A stretch of DNA of 5,332 bases from Deferribacteres bacterium JdFR-76 (lineage in GTDB: Bacteria > Zhuqueibacterota > JdFR-76): positions 1-5,332 of the forward strand of contig MTOL01000317.1 in the NCBI GenBank assembly GCA_002011685.1, in the 5' to 3' direction. A program made the translations under genes and the position numbers. Under the pieces are notes generated by a model. It was given only the letters and a program-made list of their open reading frames with translations. It was not told the DNA's origin and did no database searches. Positions 1 through 5,332 of this stretch are shown here, piece after piece; the first letter of the stretch is position 1, and each line of letters opens with the position of its first letter.

Positions 1-1065
1 ATCACACAAAATGCTGTGGGGATTCTGGAACGGCTCGTTCAGATCGGGACGGACCGCGAGCAGACAGTGGCTTTTGAGACGGAGGATTTGCGGTACAATG
101 ATGAGTATTTGCTGGGAGATCTCTCCGGCGAACGGGCCGAATTTGTGGTTCGCTGGGGAACGCTGCTTTCCCGGCTGGATTCGGCACGGGTAATTTCCGC
201 CAGTGTGCGCTTTGCCATCCGCTACTGGATGCCCGAGTCCCTGACGGACTCCATTGCGCTCTCCATTCATACCGTGAACGGGGAATGGGATGAAGAAACC
301 GTAGCACTGCGGCAATCCTTTACTTCCATCGATGAACCCGGAGATACCACCCTCCGGTTTATGCCGGATACGACCATGATTGTTGTAATGGGTTTACCGG
401 CGCGGGTTGTAGAGGATTGGCTGTTCAGCAGGAAGCCGAATTACGGGCTATATTTCAAACCGGCTTCCAGTGGATATCTCATTTCCTTCGGATCGGACGA
501 GCACCCGAAAGGACCGGTATTGATTATTCATTATGAGAAAGCGGGAAATCAGGATTCTCTGCTGATTGCTGCAAGTGAGGGGGTTACGTTTTTGACTTCG
601 ACATTTACACCGCAAGAAGATAGACTGGTGGTGGGAAACAGCGATAATTACGCCACCTTCTTTTACATTGACGAGAAGAAATTCCCGGATCTGGCTTCCA
701 TCAATTCTGCGCGGCTGATATTGCAGGTGGACACGACCCAGACATTGATGCCCCCCGGGCACGTGATGGTGATGACACAAATGCTGTGCACCAATTCCAA
801 CTGGGAGGTGGATCTGGGCCAAGTGGATTCCACCGCGTTTGATACGACGCATTACCGCGGGGGCCCGGAGCTGGTTGTTGACGTTACCCGTGAACTACAG
901 CAGTGGATGGACGGACAGTTCGAAAACCACGGTCTTCGCCTTGCACCGCGCTACCCGGGAAATGAGTTCTTCCGAATTGTTTTTCATTCGAGCGCCGCGG
1001 CGGACTCCACGAAGCGACCGCGGCTGGAGGTCTATTACACCCGCGCACCACAATTTGGCCGATAA
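1..1065 (+). CDS. Secreted/surface protein with two tandem DNRLRE-like domains (5' partial)
   Basis: The frame is open from base 1 to the TAA at 1063-1065, giving 354 visible residues. The first in-frame start-like codon is GTG at 16, but codons before it (ITQNA) read on with no stop and there is no Shine-Dalgarno, so the true start probably lies left of the window. Two similar beta-rich halves are visible, at about residues 40-180 and 190-347. Each has a strand of the type SARLILQV, a later W-containing hydrophobic segment (VEDWLF; VDVTRELQQWMDG), a GLYF or GLRL strand, and a closing strand (PVLIIHYE; RPRLEVYYT). That order is typical of DNRLRE/CBM96-type modules, which occur in secreted and cell-wall proteins and in some cases bind polysaccharide. 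No catalytic motif is seen. The missing N-terminus probably carries a signal or lipoprotein peptide (inference). The next gene, an outer-membrane barrel, begins 19 bases on, suggesting co-transcription. The domain assignment is from pattern only. Confidence 0.72.
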   Translation: MTQNAVGILERLVQIGTDREQTVAFETEDLRYNDEYLLGDLSGERAEFVVRWGTLLSRLDSARVISASVRFAIRYWMPESLTDSIALSIHTVNGEWDEETVALRQSFTSIDEPGDTTLRFMPDTTMIVVMGLPARVVEDWLFSRKPNYGLYFKPASSGYLISFGSDEHPKGPVLIIHYEKAGNQDSLLIAASEGVTFLTSTFTPQEDRLVVGNSDNYATFFYIDEKKFPDLASINSARLILQVDTTQTLMPPGHVMVMTQMLCTNSNWEVDLGQVDSTAFDTTHYRGGPELVVDVTRELQQWMDGQFENHGLRLAPRYPGNEFFRIVFHSSAAADSTKRPRLEVYYTRAPQFGR

Positions 1066-1071
1066 TTATGA

Positions 1072-1080
1072 GGATGGAGG
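1072..1080 (+). promoter_or_regulatory. Shine-Dalgarno site that fixes the start of the barrel gene
   Basis: GGATGGAGG ends 4 bases before the ATG at 1085. The frame itself stays open further upstream, back to an ATG at 839. That earlier start would overlap the preceding gene by over 220 bases and add an Arg/Ser/Thr-rich leader before an evident signal peptide. The ribosome site together with the signal peptide supports 1085. Confidence 0.75.
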
Positions 1081-1084
1081 ATTC

Positions 1085-2296
1085 ATGCGCCGCCGACGGA
1101 ATATCGGGTTGATTGCTGCCAGTTTGCTGCTGATACTGGTTGCAGATGGCTGGGCAAACGGATCCATTTATTCGCTACGTGGATTTGGCGTACTTTACCA
1201 CCGTGTAAGTGGCCGAGTTGCCGGTATGGGCGGTGCTGGCCTTGCCATGGCCGACACAACCCATCTCAACTGGCTGAATCCGGCTGCGCTGACTCTGGTT
1301 CGAAAAGTGCAGGTTTCAGCCGAGTTCTTTTACCAGAATCTCAGCATCAGCAACGGGAGGCAATCGTTTTACACCAATTATGCCAATTTTCACGGTTTTA
1401 TGGGAGCTTTTTCGGTGGGGTACGGCATTGGCATCGGTTTTGGCATATTTCCCTATTCAAAAATCGACTACCGATTTGAGGATCGGAGCGAGTTCGAAGG
1501 GAACGATTTTTACCGGGTTATCAGCGGCCGTGGAGGATTAAACCGGGCATCGATTTCGGTGGGATTTACGCCGGTTTCGTTCCTGCGCGTGGGCGCCGGA
1601 TTCGGATACCTCTTTGGCAAAGTTGATGATGAGCTGCGGATTCTCTATATCCGGCCGGATTTCTGGGACAGTTACGACCAGGTTCGCTCAAAGTACTCGG
1701 GTGCCAATGCGCATTTTGGAGTAATACTGATGCCCATGCGGCGATTCCATGTGGCGGCGTACTATGAAGGAAAGGTGAATCTGAAAAAATCGAGCCAGTA
1801 CCGGAAAGTGAATCCGGCGAACGGGCTGGTCCGGGTAATGCGAACCCTGGAAGAGAGTGCTGGACTGCCGGAGAAATGGGGAGGCGGCATTTTCTGGGAG
1901 GTGAGACCACGTCTGTATCTGGCGGCGGATTATATGCGGCAGGACTGGACAAAATATTCTGGTAGCACACCCTCCATGTATGTGACAATGGAAGAAATAT
2001 TCTCCGGGTTAGAGTGGACGCCATCTGACCGGTATGATGCACCCTGGTATCAAAGAATCGCTTACCGCATGGGATTTTCCTGGCAAAAACCCTACATGCT
2101 TGATTTTACAGGAAGAGAGATGCGAGAGTGGACCGTAACGTTCGGTATCGGGATCCCTTTTGCTCACGGCTTCGGTTCACTGGATATTGCTCTGGAATAT
2201 GGAAAAAGAGGGGCCACACCAACCACAGCTTTTGAAGAGCAGATGTTCAAGGTTCGTGTTTTCGCCACGGGCAGTGAGTGGTGGTTTGTCCGCTAA
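1085..2296 (+). CDS. Outer-membrane beta-barrel protein, FadL/PorV-like
   Basis: This predicts 403 residues. The N-terminus is a Sec signal peptide: MRRRRN, a hydrophobic core IGLIAASLLLILVA (residues 7-20), then DGWANG with probable cleavage near A24. Residues 44-69 carry RVAGMGGAGLAMADTTHLNW followed by LNPAAL, the N-terminal signature of FadL/PorV/PorQ-like outer-membrane proteins. The rest alternates aromatic and glycine-rich strands (for example SVGYGIGIGFGIFPY, 110-124, and VGAGFGYLFGKV, 169-180), as expected of transmembrane beta strands. Residues 366-403 hold LDIALEYGKRG, then FKVRVFATGSEWWFVR, resembling the conserved terminal strands of an FCB-group family. The family is known for outer-membrane transport of hydrophobic molecules or for secretion-linked roles; which applies here cannot be told. 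It follows the DNRLRE gene by 19 bases, so the barrel could anchor or export that protein (inference). The start is chosen from GGAGG and the signal peptide. I do not recognise a specific gene name. Confidence 0.83.
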   Translation: MRRRRNIGLIAASLLLILVADGWANGSIYSLRGFGVLYHRVSGRVAGMGGAGLAMADTTHLNWLNPAALTLVRKVQVSAEFFYQNLSISNGRQSFYTNYANFHGFMGAFSVGYGIGIGFGIFPYSKIDYRFEDRSEFEGNDFYRVISGRGGLNRASISVGFTPVSFLRVGAGFGYLFGKVDDELRILYIRPDFWDSYDQVRSKYSGANAHFGVILMPMRRFHVAAYYEGKVNLKKSSQYRKVNPANGLVRVMRTLEESAGLPEKWGGGIFWEVRPRLYLAADYMRQDWTKYSGSTPSMYVTMEEIFSGLEWTPSDRYDAPWYQRIAYRMGFSWQKPYMLDFTGREMREWTVTFGIGIPFAHGFGSLDIALEYGKRGATPTTAFEEQMFKVRVFATGSEWWFVR

Positions 2297-2301
2297 ACAG
2301 C

Positions 2302-2353
2302 CGGTGGGCATCTTCCCATTCGTTCTGGCCCGCTGGGCTGCACCGCCCTTTTT
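2302..2353 (+). terminator. Possible intrinsic terminator after the barrel gene
   Basis: This lies 5 bases after the barrel gene's stop codon. CGGTG (2302-2306) can pair with CACCG (2341-2345). Nested inside is a GCCC-GCT-GGGC hairpin (2328-2338), and the structure is followed by CCC and five T (2349-2353). A competing hairpin TGGG-CATCTT-CCCA (2305-2318) would disrupt the outer stem. The position is right for a terminator, but the outer stem is short and the T-run modest, so this is tentative. Confidence 0.38.
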
Positions 2354-2359
2354 CAGGCC

Positions 2360-2418
2360 AAGCCTTTAAGCATTGCGGATTGGAGAAAGGCCAAGGGGGA
2401 ATTGGGCAGGCTTTTTTT
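2360..2418 (+). terminator. Second weak terminator-like structure with a T7 tract
   Basis: AAGCCT (2360-2365) is complementary to AGGCTT (2408-2413), which runs straight into a T-tract (seven T, 2412-2418). The arms are 42 bases apart. A competing inner stem GCCTTT/AAAGGC (2362-2367 with 2386-2391) uses part of the same left arm. The T7 tract is the most terminator-like element in the gap, but the long spacing makes efficient termination doubtful. It could be a backup to the structure at 2302-2353. Confidence 0.25.
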
Positions 2419-2430
2419 GGGTAACGGTTT

Positions 2431-2455
2431 TCTTTTTTCAGGTTTTCAAAAAAGA
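2431..2455. repeat. A/T-rich inverted repeat, 8 bp arms
   Basis: TCTTTTTT (2431-2438) and AAAAAAGA (2448-2455) form a perfect 8-bp inverted repeat around a 9-base loop. It lies directly before the candidate -35 element of the regulator's promoter. It might act as an A/T-rich upstream promoter element or a weak hairpin. It could also be incidental, given the local base composition. Confidence 0.35.
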
Positions 2456-2456
2456 G

Positions 2457-2485
2457 TTGCGCAGGCTGAATTTTTGTCATATCAT
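2457..2485 (+). promoter_or_regulatory. Candidate sigma-70-type promoter for the efflux operon
   Basis: TTGCGC (2457-2462) and TATCAT (2480-2485) are separated by 17 bases. The -10 box matches TATAAT at five of six positions; the -35 is weak, at three of six. Transcription would start near 2491-2493, leaving a leader of about 28 bases. An alternative reading uses TTGTCA (2474-2479, five of six) with a poorer -10 around 2497-2503. In either case the palindromes at 2481-2502 fall within the promoter core, which fits repression by the TetR-family product of the next gene. Promoter consensus in this lineage is uncertain. Confidence 0.42.
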
Positions 2486-2502
2486 TTAACCAAATGATTA
2501 AA
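2481..2502. promoter_or_regulatory. Candidate TetR-family operator (two overlapping palindromes)
   Basis: A perfect inverted repeat ATCATTT-AACC-AAATGAT spans 2481-2498. Shifted 4 bases along is an 18-base imperfect palindrome, TTTAACCAAATGATTAAA (2485-2502), with seven of nine half-site positions matching, including the outer TTTAA/TTAAA. Sites of this size, overlapping the promoter a few tens of bases before a TetR gene, are the usual autoregulatory operators of the family. Here the site ends 17 bases before the regulator's ATG. Assignment to this regulator is inferred from position and symmetry. Confidence 0.55.
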
Positions 2503-2519
2503 TAAATAAGCTAAATAAT

Positions 2520-3161
2520 ATGATCAATAGCGGAACCGAAAATACTGAACAGAGGATCCTGGCAGCTGCCCGGCGGGTATTCCTGCAGAAGGGAAAAGAT
2601 GGAGCTCGCATGCAGGAAATTGCGCAGGAGGCAGGCATCAATCAGGCCCTTTTGCACTATTACTTCCGGACAAAGGACCGGCTTTACGAAATGGTCTATC
2701 GCCAGATTTTTGATCAGTTTTTTCAGCCGCTTATGCCAATTCTGGAGGCCGATCTGCCGTTTGACCGCTTTTTGCAGCAGTTCATCGAAATATATCTCGA
2801 AAGCCTTCGGAAGAATCCGGATATAGTGCATTTCATCTTCTGGGAGCTCCGCCGGGGAGGAAAGGTGGCGGCCCGGCAAATCCGGCGCAGGTTTCGCAGT
2901 CTCGGGCCCGATAACCCGCTGTTGAAACGTATCCACCGCGCTGTGGAGGCCGGGGAGATCCGCCGTGTGGATCCCCTCCATTTTATCCTGAGCATCCTGG
3001 GAATGTGCATCTATCCGTTTCTCGCGAGACCCATCATCAGCCGGGTATTTTCGGAGCTGGATGTGCTGTCCGATGAATTTCTTGCCCGGCGCAAAAAGGA
3101 AATTTTTCAACTGATCTGGGAGGGAATTGCTCCCGGAAACGAAAATATGGAGGAAAAATGA
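2520..3161 (+). CDS. TetR/AcrR-family transcriptional regulator
   Basis: This predicts 213 residues, the normal size for the family. Residues 8-60 form the DNA-binding domain: helix 1 QRILAAARRVFLQKG, then the helix-turn-helix MQEIAQEAGINQALLHYYF (31-49), closed by RTKDRLYEMVY. These match the TetR_N pattern, including the HYYF...K..L recognition-helix end. The C-terminal part (about 65-205) is helical and variable, as expected of the ligand-binding and dimer domain. ATG 2520 is the first start after an in-frame stop at 2499-2501, so the start is well fixed, yet no Shine-Dalgarno is present: the preceding 20 bases are nearly all A and T. It overlaps the TolC gene by 4 bases (ATGA), so it heads the efflux operon. 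It probably represses that operon through the palindromes at 2481-2502 and is released by a small-molecule ligand (inference). The arrangement recalls E. coli CecR near ybhGFSR, but orthology is not shown. Confidence 0.92.
   Translation: MINSGTENTEQRILAAARRVFLQKGKDGARMQEIAQEAGINQALLHYYFRTKDRLYEMVYRQIFDQFFQPLMPILEADLPFDRFLQQFIEIYLESLRKNPDIVHFIFWELRRGGKVAARQIRRRFRSLGPDNPLLKRIHRAVEAGEIRRVDPLHFILSILGMCIYPFLARPIISRVFSELDVLSDEFLARRKKEIFQLIWEGIAPGNENMEEK
3149..3153 (+). promoter_or_regulatory. Shine-Dalgarno site of the TolC-family gene
   Basis: GGAGG lies 4 bases before the ATG at 3158 and inside the last codons of the regulator gene. With the ATGA stop/start overlap it points to translational coupling between regulator and channel. 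Confidence 0.7.
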
Positions 3162-4492
3162 ACCGGCCAGTACACTGGGTAATGGCAGTTCTGGCATTGG
3201 TTGCCGGACTGACGGAACGTGGGAGGGGGCAGGAGGTCCTGCAGCTCCATGAAGCATGGGAATTGCTTCTTCAGCAGAACCGCACGCTCCAACAGCAGCA
3301 GGCCCTGGTAAAAAAGGCTGAAAAAGAAGTTGTCTATTTGAGCCGGGAAATCCTTCCCAAAGTTCGGATCGGAGCGGCCTACCGGTACACTTCGGAGATC
3401 GCGGAAATGGATCTGCCACGGCTTTTCCCTTCTCAGCCGGCCCTTTCCATTCGTGCTGGAGTGCATGATGTGTATGACATGAATGTAGAGGTTCAGCAGC
3501 TTCTATTCACCGGGGGCCGCCTGAAGAACCAGAAAAAAGTGGCGGCAGCCCTCCGCGGAAGTGCGGTCTGGCAGTATCGTGCCCTCCAGCAGAAGCTGCT
3601 GCTGCAAACCGGAAAACTTTACCACGGCATTCAGCTCCTTTCCCTTCAGCGCGATGTGCTGGAGCGTGCTATTCAGCGTGCGGAAATTCATCTCCAGAAG
3701 GCCCGGTCTCTTCTGGCTGCCCGTCAAATTATGGCGTTTGATACGCTCCGCGTCGCTAACCAGAAATTGCAGCTGCAAAAGCAGCTCCAGGTGCTGGATG
3801 GGCTGATCCGTATTCAAAAAGAAAGATTTGCCCGTCTTCTTGGAATGGACAGGGCGCCTGAGATTGCCCCCTACGCGCAGAAAGGCGCTTTTCCGCAGCT
3901 GGCCGAAATTGCTTCCTATCAGAAAGAAGCATTGAAAAACCGTCCGGATTTGTATGCTGTGGAGCACAGAGTCCGTGCTGGTTTGGCCAAAACCCGGGTG
4001 GCCCGTTCCGCTTATTTTCCGCAGGTTGCCGGGGTGTTTGCTTACCATTATGCTCGACCGGGGGTCAATTTTTTTGTGGATGAATGGATGACGTATTACA
4101 CGGTCGGGATTTCCCTTCGCTGGGAGCTGTGGAACTGGCAGCAGACCCGGACACGCGTTCAGCAGACGAAGCTGGAAACCCGCGCCGCGGAAATTGCCCA
4201 TGAAGACCTCCGCCGCCAGATTCTGGCTGAAGTTAGAGAAGCCTATATCCAGGTTCAAAATCGGCAGGCAGAGCTTGAATACCAGCAGCGGATTGTGGCA
4301 CAGGAAAAGGAAAGGTATCGTATTACTCGGACCCAGTTTGAGCAGGGGATGGCCACATCTCTGGATCTCAGTCTGGCGGAGCAGGATGTGGCCTCAGCTG
4401 AATTGCAGCTGCAAAGGCTCCGCATAGAGCTTGAAAACGCCTGGTTGCAATTGAAATATGCTACCGGAACCATCGGGAAGAAGGAGGAATGA
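3158..4492 (+). CDS. TolC-family outer-membrane efflux channel
   Basis: This predicts 444 residues, typical for TolC/OEP proteins. A signal peptide is visible (hydrophobic core about residues 7-18), but its end TERGRGQ has two arginines and no A-X-A, so the cleavage site is unclear, perhaps before Q25. The mature protein shows the internal duplication of the family. Each half has a long Gln/Leu-rich helix (28-65; 245-284), a membrane-strand region (LPKVRIGAAYRY, 66-77; YFPQVAGVFAYHY, 286-298), and a turn leading to the next helix (LFTGGRL, 116-122; LWNWQQTR, 324-331). NRPDL (261-265) and FEQGMATSLDLSLAEQD (394-410) are also characteristic. In the second half the usual Gly-Gly turn is replaced by WQQ. 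The trimer would span the outer membrane and periplasm and dock with the adaptor encoded next, forming the exit duct of a tripartite exporter. It is coupled to the regulator upstream (4-base overlap) and the adaptor downstream (1-base overlap). Confidence 0.92.
   Translation: MNRPVHWVMAVLALVAGLTERGRGQEVLQLHEAWELLLQQNRTLQQQQALVKKAEKEVVYLSREILPKVRIGAAYRYTSEIAEMDLPRLFPSQPALSIRAGVHDVYDMNVEVQQLLFTGGRLKNQKKVAAALRGSAVWQYRALQQKLLLQTGKLYHGIQLLSLQRDVLERAIQRAEIHLQKARSLLAARQIMAFDTLRVANQKLQLQKQLQVLDGLIRIQKERFARLLGMDRAPEIAPYAQKGAFPQLAEIASYQKEALKNRPDLYAVEHRVRAGLAKTRVARSAYFPQVAGVFAYHYARPGVNFFVDEWMTYYTVGISLRWELWNWQQTRTRVQQTKLETRAAEIAHEDLRRQILAEVREAYIQVQNRQAELEYQQRIVAQEKERYRITRTQFEQGMATSLDLSLAEQDVASAELQLQRLRIELENAWLQLKYATGTIGKKEE
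4483..4487 (+). promoter_or_regulatory. Shine-Dalgarno site that selects between two adjacent ATGs
   Basis: GGAGG precedes two in-frame ATG codons in a row (4489 and 4492). It is 1 base from the first and 4 bases from the second. The two other Shine-Dalgarno sites in this window are both exactly 4 bases from their ATG, so the second codon is preferred. The choice alters only one N-terminal residue. Confidence 0.6.
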
Positions 4493-5332
4493 TGATCCGA
4501 ATTTTTTGGAGCTTGGCCCTGACCGGCCTTGTGCTGGTCGGATGTGGCCGCGGGACGGAAAAAGACGTTTATGTGGGTGTTCTGGAAGGCAAGAGCGTTA
4601 AGGTTTCTGCGCTGGTAGCCGGCCGTCTGGAGCGGCTCCTTGTGGATACGGGAGATCGTGTGGCGAAAGGGGATACACTGGCAATTATGGATACCCTGGA
4701 GCTGTCGCTCCAGCGCCAGCAGCTTATGGCCGCAAGAGAGGAAGCCCAGATCCAGCTGAGGATCGCACGGCAGCAACTTCAACAGGCCGCAAAAGATCTG
4801 CAATACGCCAAAACCCAGTACGAACGTATCCGCCTGCTTTACGAACAGAATACGGTCCCACAGCAAAAGCTGGATGAGGCGGAAAATCGACTGAACCGCG
4901 TGCGGACGGGCTATGCCAACGCCCGGAATCAGGTAGCCCGGCTGGAGGCTGCGTTGCGCAGAATAGGGGTTCAGCTAAAAACGGTACAGAAAAAGCTAAA
5001 TGACGCTGTAATTCTCAGTCCTTCGGATGGAGTGATTGCCAGCCGCTATTTTGAAACAGGGGAGGCGGTTGCCCCCTTTCAGCCGGTTGTGGAAGTGCTT
5101 TATCTGGATGAAATGGAAATCCGCGTGTACATTGCCGAACCCGATCTTCCCGCGGTACGTTTGGGACAGAAAGCGGAGATTCGCATCGATGGGCGTGACG
5201 AGCCCTTCACCGGAACGGTCGTATGGATCAGTCCGCGGGCCGAATTTTCTCCCAAAACCATTCTCACGCCTTCAACACGAACCTCGCTGGTTTATGCGGT
5301 AAAGATCCGGGTTCCCAACCGCCAGGGCATAG
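4492..5332 (+). CDS. HlyD-family periplasmic adaptor, YbhG-like, predicted lipoprotein (3' partial)
   Basis: The frame runs open to the window edge, giving 280 residues; perhaps 30-60 are missing judging by the family's usual length. Residues 1-18 form a lipoprotein signal: MIRIFW, hydrophobic core, lipobox LVGC with the lipidated Cys at 18. Next comes half of a lipoyl-like domain (about 36-70, with AGRLERLLVDTGDRVAKGD), then a Gln-rich coiled-coil hairpin (about 70-168), the second lipoyl half (172-204, SPSDGVIASRYFETGEAV), and the start of the beta-barrel domain (206 on). The segment WISPRAEFSPKTILTP (245-260) followed by RTSLVYAVKIRV closely resembles E. coli YbhG and related HlyD proteins. 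Such adaptors bridge an inner-membrane transporter to TolC. E. coli YbhG works with the YbhFSR ABC transporter, so ABC genes are expected just downstream (inference). The preferred start at 4492 overlaps the TolC stop by 1 base. Confidence 0.9.
   Translation, partial: MIRIFWSLALTGLVLVGCGRGTEKDVYVGVLEGKSVKVSALVAGRLERLLVDTGDRVAKGDTLAIMDTLELSLQRQQLMAAREEAQIQLRIARQQLQQAAKDLQYAKTQYERIRLLYEQNTVPQQKLDEAENRLNRVRTGYANARNQVARLEAALRRIGVQLKTVQKKLNDAVILSPSDGVIASRYFETGEAVAPFQPVVEVLYLDEMEIRVYIAEPDLPAVRLGQKAEIRIDGRDEPFTGTVVWISPRAEFSPKTILTPSTRTSLVYAVKIRVPNRQGI

Noticed and set aside
16..18. GTG at 16 as the true start of the DNRLRE-type gene
   Set aside because: The frame remains open to base 1, there is no Shine-Dalgarno, and starting here would give a secreted-type protein no signal peptide. 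A 5' truncation by the window edge is more likely.
839..1084. Upstream extension of the barrel protein to an ATG at 839
   Set aside because: It would overlap the preceding gene by 227 bases and place an Arg/Ser/Thr-rich leader ahead of a proper signal peptide. The ATG at 1085 has GGAGG.
1566..2042. Minus-strand open frame of 158 codons inside the barrel gene
   Set aside because: It is low-complexity, Pro/Ser/Arg-rich and antisense to a gene with a signal peptide and family signatures at both ends.
2355..2395. AGGCCAAG direct repeat (2355-2362 and 2388-2395) as a mobile-element target duplication
   Set aside because: Only 25 bases separate the copies, with no inverted ends or transposase; it is probably chance or part of the stem structures.
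2511..3419. Long open frame of 302 codons on the minus strand across the regulator and the channel's 5' end
   Set aside because: It runs antisense through two clearly conserved genes, crosses their junction and covers the operator-proximal start. Its translation is Pro/Ser-rich with no recognisable domain.
3503..4258. Minus-strand open frame of 251 codons within the channel gene
   Set aside because: It is fully antisense to a TolC-family gene with clear motifs; no family features, no ribosome site noted.
4255..4866. Minus-strand open frame of 203 codons spanning the channel/adaptor junction
   Set aside because: It is antisense to two recognised genes and has no coherent protein features.
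5036..5302. Plus-strand open frame of 88 codons in the last 300 bases
   Set aside because: It is out of frame with the adaptor, whose lipoyl and barrel motifs occupy the same bases in a different frame.

Overview
The window is about 5.3 kb of dense bacterial coding sequence, all on the + strand, with one intergenic gap of about 220 bases. Every protein predicted to be exported belongs to a Gram-negative envelope: a beta-barrel outer-membrane protein, a TolC-type channel and a lipidated periplasmic adaptor. The barrel protein has an N-terminal MGGAG...NPAAL signature and a C-terminal LEYGKRG...WWFVR ending. Together with a tandem DNRLRE-type protein, this style is common in the Bacteroidetes/Chlorobi/Calditrichaeota/KSB1 (FCB) part of the tree. 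That placement is inference from family style, not a measured phylogeny. I see no tRNA, rRNA, CRISPR array, insertion sequence or phage gene.

Region 1 (1-2296) holds two genes 19 bases apart. The first is cut by the left edge and encodes a secreted or surface protein with two DNRLRE-like beta-sandwich modules. The second encodes a 403-residue outer-membrane barrel of the FadL/PorV-like type. They are probably co-transcribed.

Region 2 (2297-2519) has no gene. It contains two hairpin structures that may end transcription of region 1, an A/T-rich hairpin, and then a strongly A/T-rich promoter with overlapping palindromes just before the next gene.

Region 3 (2520-5332) is a tightly coupled operon: a TetR/AcrR-family regulator, a TolC-family outer-membrane channel, and a HlyD/YbhG-type adaptor predicted to be a lipoprotein and cut by the right edge. 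The junctions overlap by 4 bases and 1 base. The regulator probably represses its own operon through the palindromes at 2481-2502. The adaptor and channel would form the periplasmic and outer-membrane parts of a tripartite exporter. The inner-membrane pump is not in the window; the YbhG likeness suggests an ABC-2 transporter (ATPase plus permeases) immediately downstream. The substrate cannot be read from this sequence.

Overall the efflux operon is a recognisable type. The least explained material is the DNRLRE protein/barrel pair and the layered palindromes in front of the regulator.
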